DNA from: Proteromonas lacertae
Taxonomy: Eukaryota; Sar; Bigyra; Opalinata; Proteromonadidae
Length of the DNA: 64,000 nt
NCBI GenBank assembly: GCA_002245135.1
Contig: NGBS01001163.1
Location: forward strand, 124,001-188,000
Direction of reading: 5' to 3'
In this document: in pieces, positions 13,401 through 26,392 of the stretch
Position numbering within the stretch: the first letter of the stretch is position 1
How the letters are laid out: each line of letters starts with the position of its first letter
Program-made: the position numbers and the translations under genes
Notes under the pieces: generated by a model
Databases searched by the model: none
Told to the model about the DNA's origin: nothing
The model's input: the letters and a program-made list of their open reading frames with translations, nothing else

Positions 13401-16400
13401 CTAGATGATAATGCATGTATAGTAACATTGCTAGGAAGTTATACAAATGATTTTTTGTTTTATTACAATGAAAGTGGATTAACTCCAACTACTATTCCTT
13501 TATTAATAACTGATTTTACAATTAGAATGTTGAACGATGAGAATGAATTATTATTTTCTAATCACTATGGAGGTGAATCGTTTTATCGTAGAAGCAAATA
13601 TCCAGCAAATGTTGAACTATTTAATTATATTCAAACTTATAAAGGTAATCCAGATGATAATGTCAATCAGAATATGATAGTTATGTATGATGCAATCCAT
13701 ATATTAGTAACTGCTTTGGAAGGAATTGCTTCTACAGATTCACAGACGTTAAAAGATGCTTTATATGGTGTAAGATTGGATATGCCAAATGGAAAAATGG
13801 GAATTATTAATAACAACTATGCAACTACTCATTTCTTAATTGTTAAAATTAAAGATGATAAAGATGTTATTGAAGTGATGGATTTACCATTTCCTATTGT
13901 TCCACATCCTTGGTATTTCTTAAATAATAATCAAGACTATTATACTACTGATTTCTCAATAAGTGGAGGAGATAAAGATAATGTAAAAGAAAGTAAAGAT
14001 TATTATGGAATAGCCTTCTTCTTAGATATAAAAGATGCAAATAATAGAGGATTTTTAGATTTTATATTAGTGAATCTATATATAGAAACAGCTAATTATA
14101 ATGGTGGAATAAAAAATAAATATGTCTATTCTGAAGTTTATCAATGTCCAACAGATGATGGTGAAGCTGCTAAAAGGTTAATGATATTATATAGAAGGAA
14201 ATTTAAGATTATAATAGGTGGTTGTTCAGTTCATACAAGAGATATAATGACTGAATCCTTAGAAGCTTTAGATTTCATATTACTTTACACTGGTCCAAAC
14301 TCAGGTCAAAAATGTTCTAAGAATATAATATCACTTTCTACACATCCTACACAAGATGTTTTACCATCAGCATTACATTTATTATATAGAGAAACAAGAT
14401 CAATATCATTTATATATTCAAATGAAGTGGATTATGATGGACAGGTCAAAATGATTGAAAGTATATTTGAAGCATTTAATGTTCAATTTGCTGATAAGAA
14501 AAATATTGATCCAACTAGTACTTCTACTATAAGTGTTGATATTGAATCAGCTTTATATGCATTACATCAAAGAATGCCAAATGGTGGTGCAATTCTATTA
14601 TTACTCTCTAACTCAGCAGTTGAACAATTCTTAGAAATATTTTACAAGTATTTTTCTGAATCATTAAATTTGCAGGATTCTAATGAAATAGCTAAAATCT
14701 TTACACTTTATATTATTGATAATACCCATACAGAATATAATAGACTTTATGCTGATGGTCATTATGTATATTCACCCTATAATATTGATGCAAGTAATCA
14801 AGTATCAACTGATTTTGAATCTACATTTCAATCTATCGCAGATAGACAACATGCTACATATCAAGATGCATTATTGTCAAATGCTATTCAAATAATGTTA
14901 ACTACATTAGAAGGTGCTACATCATCTGAATTTGAGGTAATTCGTAAACAGTTATATGAAACAGAAGTTGAAACTGTATTAGGAACAACAAAGATTGATT
15001 CTGGCAATATAGTGATTCAGAATATGAATTTTGCTCAGATAATTAATGGAATTGTTACACATGTTGATGTATTACAGTCGAACCTACCTGGTGAAGCTTT
15101 TAGAGTTGAATTTAATCGAAAGAAATATACTGTTTGTAATTGGTTATATAATATTGAATATTTAGAAGTTAAAACAATCAATATTGGCTTGATATTACCA
15201 TCCAAAGTAATCTACAGAAAAGAAGGAATTGAGTTTTATCAAGGTATTTTTACAGCAATAGAATATACCAACAGAAACAACGGAATTAAGGGAAAATATA
15301 TTGTACCAATAACAATGGTTGATGGTGATGATCCAGAATATGCTAAGAATATAATGAGGGAATATATTAAAGAATATAACATATTCATCTTCTTAGGAGG
15401 TTGGACAACTGAAATAAGAGATGCTTTACATGAAGTTGCATTAAATACAAGTAGTATATTATTCTATCCCAATGATTATGAAGGTGAAGAATGTCATTAT
15501 AATGGATATTATTTAGGTTTATCTTATTCATCCTTCTTTACATTCCCAACAATTATAAGAGGTGTAGATGAAGGTAATACTATATTATTATATAGTAACA
15601 CATATTATTCAACTTATTTTGCCCAACATCTTACCGAAGATTTAGCTGTATTTGATGTTAAATTGCTATTATCTTTACAAATACCTGTAGAGAATGAAGA
15701 TATGAGTGAAGTAGTATCACTTATTAGTAGAGTAGCTCCAAGGAATGGTATTATATTGAACTTATTAGATGGTAATTCAAAAACATCACTTGTTATAATG
15801 ATGAAACAGAATGGTTTAGTACCTCCAAAATATTACTCTTATAATTTGAATTTTGACGATTTAACTGTGATGGAAGTGGAAGATTCAATAGGTGGTAATT
15901 ATATATTTGATTCATATGACAGTAGTAAATTAGATGATTCTACATTAGCATTATCAAAATCATTTGATAAAGAGTTCTTATCTTATTGGACATATCTAAA
16001 GGCTACTAATAAAGTGATTGGTAGAGGAATTACAGCTGTTGAAATTATAGCAAATGTAGGAAATCAATGTGAGAATTTTACTTATAAAGACTTTAGAGAA
16101 AATTTATATACAACTAAAACAAAGACGATATTAGGGGAATTGACGTTTTCAGAGAATAATCAATTACCAAACCTTGTATCAGTAGAATCAAAAATATATA
16201 ATCCAAATGATGGTAGTATTGATAGTAAAATGTTATATAGAACCCAAGTATCTATTATATCTCGGCCATATGGTAATATATTAAGAAATGAACCAGTAAA
16301 AAGATGTAATTTAAGACATACGAGTGATATAGAAACTATAAGTGTTAAATATATTGCGTTAATCTTCTCCGTATCAGGTTCTGAAAGAATAACACATGAA

Positions 16401-19400
16401 AATGCAATTTATGGAGCTTTAACTGCATTACATTACTTATATGATAATGAAATGGGTGAATGATAATATATTATTAATGAAATTAGTTGATTATGGAAGT
16501 GATAATGAAGTATTAGCAGAAAAATTGAAAGAATTAGAAAATGATGATTCAATTGTTGCTTATTTAGGATGTACAAGTCCAACATGTAAACGAATGGTAG
16601 AACAAGCTGCTAATAAGAATAATAAACTATTCTATTATCCAAGAATAACAGCAGGACAAGAATGTGATTATAATACAATCACTACCAGCATGGTTGCAAA
16701 TCAATATGTTACTCGATTTTTAGAATATTTAATTTCTACTAAATATGAGTCTTATATTTATATTATTGCTGAAGAAACTACAGCTTGTACAAACTTGATG
16801 AGTATATTTGAAGATGCTGCTCAAGGTTTATTCACTACGAAAGGTAGGTTTATAATCTCAGATTCAAATCCATTAACTATCAATGTAGTTGAGAATATAA
16901 CTAATGTTTACTTACCAGATGGTGGTATAATAATTACAATATTTAGTTTACCTGGTTATTTAAAGAAGTTTTTAGAATATCAATATAAAATGCATATAGA
17001 CCATACAAAATGGGGTATAGCTGATGCATTATTAGAAATTGAAGACACAAACGGTATTCCCAATGAACATTTAACTGATTTATTAAAATATAGTCGTTAT
17101 TTTATGGATATAAATACAGAAAATAACCAAAAATTTGGTCAAAGATATTACCATTATACAGCCCAACAGAAAATCACCAGTTTAGCAGAAGCATCCTATT
17201 CAGGAATATTATTATATGCCAAAGCAGCACAAAAGGCCGAATCCTTTGATACTGATTTAATACGATCAGCTTCACATGGTATAAGTGTCGATTCAGGTAG
17301 TGGAACTGTACAAATTGCTGATAATAATTTCGTTGATTCTCCATTCTTTGTGGCACAGTTCCATAGTGATGGTAGTTATAGTACAATCTATAGTAAATAT
17401 GATGTACAAACACCTTCCCCTTGGAGTTGGAATATTGATTCAACTTATGGATTAATGTGTTCATTCTTAACAGAGAAGAAGCCACAGTATGAAGTTCCAG
17501 TGAAAAGAACAGTTTTAATTGCGTCTTTAACAGGTGTTAATGCGATTGATACTCAAGGATTAGTTGATATTTACCAAATGGCTATTAATGATATAAATAA
17601 TAATAATGGTGGAATTGGTGGTTATACTATCAAACCAGATGTATTTGATGTTCAATCCAATACTGAATATTGTAAAATAGAGATTCCTAAATATATGAAA
17701 CAATTCGAGCCATTAGTTATATTTGCAGCTATTACATCTGAATGTTATGAAGCAGTATATCAACAAATGGAAATACAACCAACGCTCTATGTTGAATTGA
17801 ATAAAAAACCTCAGGATTTCTGTAATAGATATGTATTAGTTGCTGTAGAACATTCTACATTATATAATCCAATTATAGATGTTATTAGAAATAGGTTTTA
17901 TGATAATATATTGATAGTTACCTCTACTGGAAGTAATAATAATATTGATGAGAGTGAAAATCAACATGATACTTCATTATATATTCAATCATATTTCAAG
18001 AAATTTTATGTCGATTTTGTTTCTTACAATACTAAAGAGGTAACAGAAAGTGAGTTATTGGTGAAGTTACAGGAATATGATGAATTAGTGAAAGAGAAAG
18101 GATGTATATTGTATTTTGGACATGTTGATTCATTCAAAGTGTTTATGAATACATTACAATCAAAAGGATATACTGAACCTAAACATCATGTGATAGTAAT
18201 GGAGAATAGTAATTTATTCAGAAGTTTAGATCATTATGGTTATGAAGAAGTAGAATTCTACCAATCAGATGAAGAAAGTGATGTAAATAAACAATTCAAA
18301 GAGAAAATCTATCAAAGAATCGATACTACCACTTACATTAGTGATTTAATGATTAGAACTTACAGTGCAATAAACCTATGGGCAAAAGCAATTAATACAT
18401 TACCATTAGAAGATAAGAGTGGTTTTATGGTTGCTGATGTTGATGTTAAGAATGTAAGAGCAGCAATATTAACAGTTGAAGATACATATCCAGAAGGTTT
18501 AGTGTATTTCGGTAAAAATCAATATTTAGCTCGTATTCCTAGATTGACAAAGTTAAATCAAGATAAATCCACTACATTGGTATATACATCAATGTATGCG
18601 AGATTACCAGAAGCATGGGCAAATACAGCAGATGGTAAGTTTAGAAAATGTGATTTTACCAATGAAGATATTGAAGAAGATAAAGTAGTAAATACTTATC
18701 TAATTGCTATTATATTATCACTTTCTGGTAAAGATAGAGAGAAAGAAACTCCAATATTACAATCTGTATTAACAGCAATTGATAGAATTAACTTAGATTC
18801 ATTATTATTAGATAATTATATAAATTATGACTTATACAATGCTGAATCGAATGATACTAATTATATTAAATATGCTAAAGAGATAGTTGAAAATAAGAAA
18901 TATGATTATATATTTGGAGGATATAATCCTGAGACTTTAATAGAAATTGGTCATTTATTTGATAATACCAAACAGCTATTCTTCTTCTTAGGTAAATCAT
19001 TAGGTACAAATTGTTATAGTAATACAATAATCTCTTATTTACATCCTTATCAAATAGCTGATGCTACAATTCGAAGATTATTAGAATTAAGTTCAAGTGC
19101 ATTTTTAATAAAATCAAAAGATACTTATTCTAATATGATTGCTCAATTAATAACAGATAAAATGCAGAATCTAATTATTACATCGAATGGTAATGTTGAA
19201 TATAGTGGTGGTGGAACTACAGGCAATAAGATAATTAACGATATACAAAGAGCTTTACCTAATGGAGGTTATATATTAACAGTAATGGATATTGAAGCAG
19301 ACATTATTGATTTTTATAAATACTTCTGTAAATCATCATTGAAATATCCAACTTACACTATTATCAATGTGATATTGAATGAAAATACTATTCAGAAATT

Positions 19401-22203
19401 AGATAAATCATGTTTGAATGGCTTTATTATCATTGGATCTTATTTTGAATCAATTGGTAATGAAGATATGACTGATTTAGCAATTCCAGCAGAAGCTCCA
19501 ACTTATAATACATATTTCCATATTCGTATAGGTAGTATTTATGCTACAAGTGAATATGAATCAGCTTACTCAGCCTTTGAACTGTGGAAAAACATTGTAA
19601 GAAAAGTCAATTCATTTGAATATGATGATATTAAATACTTATATCATTATTATGTAGATGTACCATCTGACCAATTAGAAGTTAATCCTAATAATTATTT
19701 CAACAGAAGAGTATTTGCTGGTACAATAGATCAGAATGGTAATATCAGAGTAAATTGGGGACCAACAGTTACATTTAAACCACAGATATATGATCAATAT
19801 AATGATAGTGAAATAGGATATATATGTGATTTTAGTGATGAAAATAAAGGTGAGCATTACAATACAAATCCAATTATATTATCGTTTATTCATGAGAAAG
19901 ACTTAGGTGGAAAAACTGAGAAATATAATGCATTACTCCAAGATATGGTGATTAATGAAATTAACTCATTAGGTGGAATATTAGGAAGACAATTAGCAGC
20001 TAATCACACTTGGTTAACTATAAATGATGCTTATAGAAATGTAAGAGCAATAGTTGAAACAGGAAGATCAGAAACAATATTAGGAGGAATAACTGCTGAA
20101 TGTAGAAATGAAGTGGTTAGATATTTACAATCTCATGATTTATTATATTTCTTTACTGGGAGAGATGATGGAACTCAATGTGATGAAAATACAATAACTT
20201 CTGGTTTGTCAATGAATCAAAAAGTAGATGCGTTATATTTATATATGACTACATTGGAATTAACCTATGTATATTTTGTAGGAAGTGATAGGAATTCAAC
20301 ATTAACAGAATATCATTTATTTGAAGAGAAATTCAATGGTTCAAAGTTTACTTTCTTAGGAACATCTTTCTTTTCACCATTCAATAAACAAGTAACAACT
20401 AATGTAATGAATAAAATAGATGCATTATTTGAAGAAGTAGATAGAATAGCATTAATCAATCTATTTATTGCTAATGAGAATAGTGAATTTTTACCATATT
20501 TAACTAGTAGTCATAACTTTGCATCAATGACAAATATATTTTTAAAATATGATCCTTCTGATATTTCATCAAAGTATAGTTCAGTATTAGCTGGTTCTTA
20601 TGTTGTATCTTCATATGCACCAAGTGTATCTAATACAGCATCAGGCACATTCCAATATTTAACAACATCAGAATATCAAAATGCAATTACACTCTCTGAA
20701 TTATATGAAACAAGTTATAGTACAATCTATATGTGGAAAGCAGCTGTAGAATATTCAAAGACATATGCTTCTAGTGAATGGCCTAATAATGAGTATATTC
20801 GATTGAGTTTAAAGTATGTTACATATGATGGTCCTAGTGGTAGTAGTTCAATCATTAATAATAACCATGCAAAGAAGAATGTTTATATATTTAGATTATT
20901 AGATGGTGATATTACACAAGTTTACCCAAAACAAGGAATTGAATATACAACAGAAGGTAAAATGACATATAGAAGTGAATCAGATTGTTCATTTTCTAAA
21001 AATATAAAGATTTATGAATTAAATAATGTTACTCAATTAGCAACAATTGTTTTAGATATAATTAATACATTGTTATGTCTATTTATTGCATTAATTGTCT
21101 TTATATTTAGACATACGAAAGTTATTAAAAGTGCCAGTCCTTTGTTCTTATATTATACATTAGTTTCATTGATATTCTTAGCAGCAATTGGTAATGTATT
21201 CCCATCTTTACCAGATACTCAATTTGTATGTGAAATGAGAATATGGGGCTTAGCCATAACTATAGATTTTGTATTTAGTATAATGTTTTGTAAAGCTTGG
21301 AGAATTCATAAATTATTCAACAATAAAGAATTAGCAAGAGTAAAAGTATCAAATACTATGTTATTGAAGATGATTGGTATTATTTTAATGGGACAAATCA
21401 TTTATTTAATCATTTGGACTGTTGTTAAACCATCAAAACCAATATTATCATTCTCTACAGGTTATTCTACCTATTTAGATGATGTATTTATTCAAGAATG
21501 TACTTCAAATATTATATTTGTTGTTATACAATTAGTTGCAATTGCTTTAATATTCTTATGGGGTGCAAGACTGGCATGGAGTGTGAGAAAAGCATCAGCT
21601 GAATTTAATGAATCAATGTCTTTAATGTCAACTATTGGATTAATGTTAATTATGGGTGTGATATTAGTTCCTTTGGATTATTTAATGGCTTCAGAACCTG
21701 ATACATTATCAATATTAAGAAGTATGGGTATTGAAATAGGCGTATTTGCTATTATTATATTACAATTTGGAAGTAAGATAATGTATATTTGGAATGTTGA
21801 ATTAACTACTACTTTTGGATCTTCTTCTTTACTTGGTGGAAGTAGCAGTATGAATAGTTTACATCAAAAGTCACAAGCAATGAAACGAGCTGCAGCTCGA
21901 GGTAGATTTGCAGTTAAACCGAATTTAATGGAGTGTTTACCCATCACATTAGCAACAATATCTGAAGCTGAGAGATTCTTCGATGAAAGAGCTGGAAGAA
22001 CTAATTCTGTTGGAACACCTATGAGTTTTAGTCGTAAACAGTCATCTTTAGCTCATCCTAGTGGAAGACCCAGTGCTAGACCAAGTGCAAGAATATCAAA
22101 CGCATCTGCAGCTAATCCTAACAATGTTGCTATAAATACAGCCGTTGGTGTATTAAGTCCTATTACACCAATAAGAGAGAGAGCAGAATCTGGTAAACAC
22201 TAA
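10448..22203 (+). CDS. Giant class C GPCR with nine tandem Venus-flytrap domains (two apparent +1 frame breaks)
   Basis: An intronless 11.7-kb coding region, about 3,917 residues if read across two single-base frame changes near 12144-12151 and 16423-16463. The start at 10448 gives a clean signal peptide (MFQLYTLVLLIVSVTS); the upstream ATG at 10385 would add a charged leader. Nine repeats of about 1,165 bp follow, each a periplasmic-binding-type Venus flytrap starting with a short beta strand and an N-N-GGI-G motif. They resemble the AmiC/UrtA amide-urea binding branch (for example FLGGWTTEIRDALHE, then LFYPNDYEGEEC). Seven transmembrane helices lie at about 21025-21800, with intracellular FCKAWRIHKLF and a family-3 arrangement. 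A Ser-rich tail of about 130 residues follows. No Cys-rich linker is seen. Class C receptors signal through heterotrimeric G proteins after ligand closes the flytrap; nine flytraps on one receptor is the unusual point. The ligand is unknown. Confidence 0.8.
10496..20995 (+). repeat. Nine tandem diverged Venus-flytrap domain repeats
   Basis: Domain starts fall near 10496, 11640, 12840, 13990, 15165, 16330, 17495, 18690 and 19865, a steady spacing of 1,140-1,200 bp. Each domain starts with an I-G-x-x-hydrophobic strand (for example YIIGVLYD, INIGLILPS, YIALIFSVSG, IILSFIHEKD), has a G-x-T-x-x-x-R or similar turn, and most end with a Cys motif such as TCDWHD, VCNWLY, RCNLRH, KCDFTN, ICDFSD or DCSFSK. 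The repeats are diverged at protein level, so the expansion is old, not a recent DNA duplication. Confidence 0.8.
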
Positions 22204-22346
22204 GTGAATTTAGTCCTTTTTTGTTATGTAATTATAAAACATTTTATATATATTATTGTAAGACTGTTATAATGTGTGTGTTTTTTATGAAAAGCAAGAA
22301 AAAATTACGAAATAAAAAAAAAGAATCATCATTAAACACACTTTAT

Positions 22347-23378
22347 CTATATTCCTTTAACAATTTCATTCTCTTTTTGAGCTGCCCATTCGCACCAACT
22401 ACCATCATACACTTTCACAGATCCTGGAGCTGTTCTTCCAAGTAAATGCAAAGCAAATGCAATATAGCAAGCAGTACAACCAGAACCACATGCACATATT
22501 ATTGGTTGTTTTTGTTGAATATCAACACCTATTTTCTCAAAGGCTTGTCTCAATTCATCAAGACTTCTCCATTCAGGTATAACTGGTTTGATTAATTCAG
22601 TGAATGGTATATTCTTACCACCAGGGATATGTCCTGATGATAACTCTACTCTTGGCTCTGGGTCTTTACCTATAAATCTTCCATAACTTCTAGCATCGAT
22701 GGTTGTAAATGGAATTTTTCCTTGCTTATATAAATTAATAGTTAATTTAATTTGGTCCATGTTAACCACTCGGTTCTTGAAATCACTATCACAAACGTAA
22801 GGATGTTCACTTTTGACTGGTTTTATAGTGTTATCAGTGACAACTGGACTATCTTCATCAACCCATTTCTTTAAACCGCCATTTAGAATGGCTACAGGTT
22901 GATTTTTGTTGAAACATTTGAAAGTCCACCATAATCTTGGAGCTGTAACTGCATCTGCATCATCATAACTAATAAGTAAAAAAAAAATAAACATTTTATA
23001 AATACACAATAACAGTATCACTACTGTTTATACCCAAATTTTCACAATATTCGCTAAATTCCTTTTCTGTTGGTAACATATGGGGGTATGGACTTTTCTT
23101 ATCGCAACATTCATTTATATCAAAAAAAGCAGCATGAGGAATGTGGATCTAACACAAATTAGTGTTTGAAGAATACTTGGTCAAATTTCTTTTGAAATCC
23201 TGGGAATGGACTCCATGAACAGTCTAAAACTTTAACATTGGGCTTGTTGTAATGAGCTCTAAGCCAATCAGTAGTAACAAGTCCTAGAACATTATAAATT
23301 GCTTATACCTGTTTCAACGCCATATGCCATTGATGTCATATTACGACTAGCTAGTTTTGCACCACGTAAGAGATTCAT
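22347..23378 (-). CDS. MPST: 3-mercaptopyruvate sulfurtransferase (two-domain rhodanese)
   Basis: Four exons (introns 23284-23308, 23149-23176, 22969-23005) give 313 residues. Domain 1 (about 20-150) is the non-catalytic rhodanese fold with VLDCSW, HIPHAAFFD and TVIVYDDADAVTAPRLWW. Domain 2 (about 160-313) has TIDARSYGRF, SGHIPGGKNIPF and the active-site loop CACGSGCTAC near residue 266. The CGSG-T-A loop is typical of mercaptopyruvate sulfurtransferase rather than thiosulfate sulfurtransferase (CRKG). The enzyme moves sulfur from 3-mercaptopyruvate to thiol acceptors in cysteine catabolism and H2S metabolism. The N-terminus (MNLLRGAKLASRNMTSM) is basic and hydroxylated, without acidic residues, so it could be a mitochondrial-type presequence; an alternative start is at MTSM. 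Intron 1 is only 25 nt. Confidence 0.87.
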
Positions 23379-23528
23379 TAAAATCTTAATGTAAATCTAT
23401 GTCAATTTACATTGTCAATTTTTGAAATTACTTCAGTTTAGTTTTGAATTTCAAAGTGAAAATGTATATGATCCAAGCAATAGATGCTTATAATATTTTT
23501 ATAAAATGTTTTATTATTATTCTCATAG

Positions 23529-24102
23529 ATGTCTACAAGAGGTTCAGCTGCAAAGAAAGGAAAAGAAAAGAAATATGAAAGACCAGGTTTAACAGAAGAA
23601 GAAATCGAAGAAATTCGTGAGGCATTTAATTTATTTGATACAGATGGCTCTGGTATATTTATGCATGCTGATTTTCACTAGGAACTATTGATCCAAAAGA
23701 ACTTAAAGCCGCAATGCAATCACTTGGATTTGAAGCTAAGAATGCTACTATTTATCAGATGATTGGAGATATTGATAAGGATGGATCAGGTGAAATAGAT
23801 TTTGACGAATTCCTTGATATGATGACTGCTAAAATGGTATAGAATCATATAATTAGTGTTTATTATACCAATAGAGCGATAAAGATACAAAAGAAGATAT
23901 CAGAAAAGTCTTTAATTTGTTTGATGATGATATGTCAGGAAATATCTCTCTAAATAACTTGAGAAGAGTTGCAAAGGAGTTAGGTGAAAATATGACAGAT
24001 GCTGAACTTATGGAAATGATTGAAAGAGCAGATACAAATGATGATGGTGAAATTGATTTTGATGATTTCTACACTATTATGACCAAAAAGACATTTTCAT
24101 AA
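23529..24102 (+). CDS. CETN: Centrin
   Basis: Three exons (introns 23653-23681 and 23837-23874) give 168 residues. A short basic N-terminus ([20 protein letters not shown]) precedes four EF-hands. Loop 1 DTDGSGTIDPKE and loop 2 [12 protein letters not shown] are complete. Loop 3 ([12 protein letters not shown]) is weaker. Loop 4 [12 protein letters not shown] is complete. Length, spacing and the [20 protein letters not shown] start are those of centrin rather than calmodulin. The C-terminal TKKTFS resembles the usual KKT(S/N)LY end. Centrin is a calcium-binding protein of centrioles, basal bodies and their fibres, and also acts in nuclear export and DNA repair. An AG directly before the ATG leaves room for a 5'-UTR intron. 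It is divergent from MPST with a 150-bp spacer. Confidence 0.93.
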
Positions 24103-24220
24103 ACTAAATGCTTAACTATGTAATTATTATTTTTCAAAATGTATTTTATTGAGTTGTTCTTGCTGTAATGATTAATTGAATTTTTAACCGTTATTTAATA
24201 TTTCAAATATTTTTAAAAAT

Positions 24221-24692
24221 ATGTCAAGACAAGGTTACCCACCAAGTCCAAGTAATCGTGGAAATGGTCGTCATGTGTCATGGGACACATCACCTATAGT
24301 GTATCAATAAAGCATTAACATTTATGTAGATCTCCTTCAAGAGCTAGAAATGGTCCATACAATAATATGTATATTAATTTATTAATTGCTCTATAGAATT
24401 CCGCAAGGCGATGCTCCCTATAGCGATCCTGGAAGACCTCCAATTACGGTTATGCAAGTATATTTTCAATCACATATCATAATAGCCAACTGGTGGAAAT
24501 GACAATATGGGAGGTATATTCACATATGACCAACAACCATTCTCTCAACCAAGAAATCCAACAAATTCTTCTCAAGTATTAACTATTTTCTTATATATTA
24601 TTCAATAGAATAGAGGCGATCAAATGGTTGGTGTATTTACATACGACCAACAACCATTTTCACAACCTCGAGATCCAACAGGAGTTTCACAA

Positions 24693-24726
<34 letters not shown>

Positions 24727-26276
24727 CTATATTATTTATCAATAGAGAGGAGTTGATCAAATGGGTGGTATATTCAATTACGATCAACAGCCATTCTCTC
24801 AACCTAGAAATCCACAATCAGGCCCAGTTCATGCTGCAATGAAAGACAACATGAGTAATATATTTGATTATTCAACCGTCGATGCACCAAAGTCAAGTGT
24901 AAATGTATCACAACCTAGTGGTGGTAAAGATCAAATGGGTGGAATATTTAATTATAGTCCAAGTTATGATATGCCAAGATCAAGTACAAATGTGTCAAAT
25001 GTATTTAAATATATTATCTATTCATTTATTTATGTATGTATATAGCCAAGTGGAGGTAAAGATCAGATGGCAGGAATATTTAATTATGACCAGCAACCTT
25101 TTTCTCAACCACGTAGTTCAGTAAATGTCTCGCATGTATAAATAAATATATATATATATATAATTAATATAGCCAAGTGGTGGTAAAGATCAGATGGCAG
25201 GTATATTCAACTACGATCAACAACCATTCTCACAGCAACGAAGTACAGTCAATGTCTCTCAACCATCTGGTGGTAAAGACAATATGTCTGGAATATTCAC
25301 ATACGACCAACAACCGTTTTCTGTACCTCGATCTAATGCAAAACAACAATATGGTGGAAGTGAGCAAATGTCTGGTTTATTAGGAAATGATAATAGAATG
25401 GATAGAGGATATGTTGATCCATATAAAATCCCACCTAGTCAAGGTTATTCTAAACCAACCAATGTTCCAGGTTTAACAGATGTTGGTGATTTTGGTGGAA
25501 GAGGTGTTAATAGTAATTCATACAAACCAAACCCACCTCAAGCTCAATCTAGACAAGCTCCACTTCAAGCTTTGCCAATAGGTGGTGGTGGTGCAGCTAT
25601 CAATGATGATGATTTATTTGGTGGTCCAAATGCAACAGGAATGGGAAGCAGAGATAGAAATAGATCAACACCATTAAAACCACCATCCTCACATGGTTAT
25701 GATAATATATATGGCAGTAGTAGTGGTGTAGGTAGTGGTAATGTATTACATGCAAGTGATGTATATCCAAGTGCAGCTGTACCTGATTTATATGGCAATA
25801 ATAATAGCTCAATTGGTAATTATGTAAAACCATCAGTTGTTCCTGGATTAGATAATTTAGGCTATTCTAATCCCTATGATCCTCCAGCTAGTAGTTATAT
25901 TAGCCAACCAGATCCATATTCAGCTAAACCTCCTAGCAGTAGTGGAAATGGTAATTATTCTAGACCTCCAGTTCCATCAATACCATTATCAGATTATAAT
26001 AGTAATATTCAACCATCAAATCCACCATCTTATAGTAATAATACAAGCGCACATACTAGTGTAAAAACATCACATCAACCAGGCGGAGAAAGTCATTGGT
26101 CGTTATATGATATGTCCAGTATGGCACCACCTCAATCTCAATTGAAAGGAAATAATAATTGTTATACTGCTCCTCCTAATCGATCAACTCTATCATCTGC
26201 TGGTAGAAATAGTATGAAAGGATATGATCCTAGAGGTCAACCACCTGGTGGAAGGGAAACTTTTCAATTAGGATAG
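24221..26276 (+). CDS. Exon-modular repeat protein with GGIFNYDQQPFSQPR units
   Basis: Eight exons with introns at 24301-24329, 24369-24396, 24458-24485, 24576-24608, 24693-24745, 25001-25045 and 25136-25172 give 600 residues. The N-terminal half holds eight copies, most of them complete, of a unit of the form P-(S/T)-G-G-(K/N)-D-x-M-x-G-I-F-x-Y-D-Q-Q-P-F-S. Several units are each one exon bounded by phase-0 introns. The second half is a Ser/Pro/Gly/Asn-rich region with no predicted domain. No signal peptide or membrane segment is seen. The GG-x-x-I/L-F core recalls short microtubule-binding motifs (SPIRAL1, Jupiter) and the gene lies beside centrin, but this is a weak resemblance and I do not assign a function. 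Confidence 0.75.
24498..25332 (+). repeat. Repeat array of GG-x-D-x-M-x-G-I-F-x-Y units, partly one unit per exon
   Basis: Units lie near 24498, 24610, 24750, 24840 (degenerate), 24920, 25050, 25180 and 25268. The DNA of neighbouring units is similar enough (ggtggtaaagatcaaatg recurs) to suggest recent tandem duplication, including duplication of the flanking introns. Confidence 0.75.
24693..24745 (+). repeat. (TA)n microsatellite filling an intron
   Basis: The 53-nt intron between two repeat exons is mostly alternating TA after its GTATAT donor. Similar (TA)n stretches fill introns near 29117-29164, 46609-46630, 47830-47855 and 48361-48389. They appear to be expansions starting from the conserved GTATAT donor. 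Confidence 0.7.
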
Positions 26277-26392
26277 ATTATAACCTATTTCTAATTATTA
26301 ATCTTATTATCAAATAGAATAGTGTTTTTGTTTAAAAGTGAAATCAAAAAATAATAATAAAATTACATAAAGATTGATAATAGTAAAACAAA

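Noticed and set aside
16456-16486. A 31-nt GT-AG intron to explain the second GPCR frame break
   Set aside because: It removes the strand after the GG-I turn that other units keep; kept only as an alternative.
24693-24745. TA-rich tract as a possible transposon scar or origin
   Set aside because: It is bounded by intron splice sites in a clear repeat-exon gene; microsatellite growth is enough.
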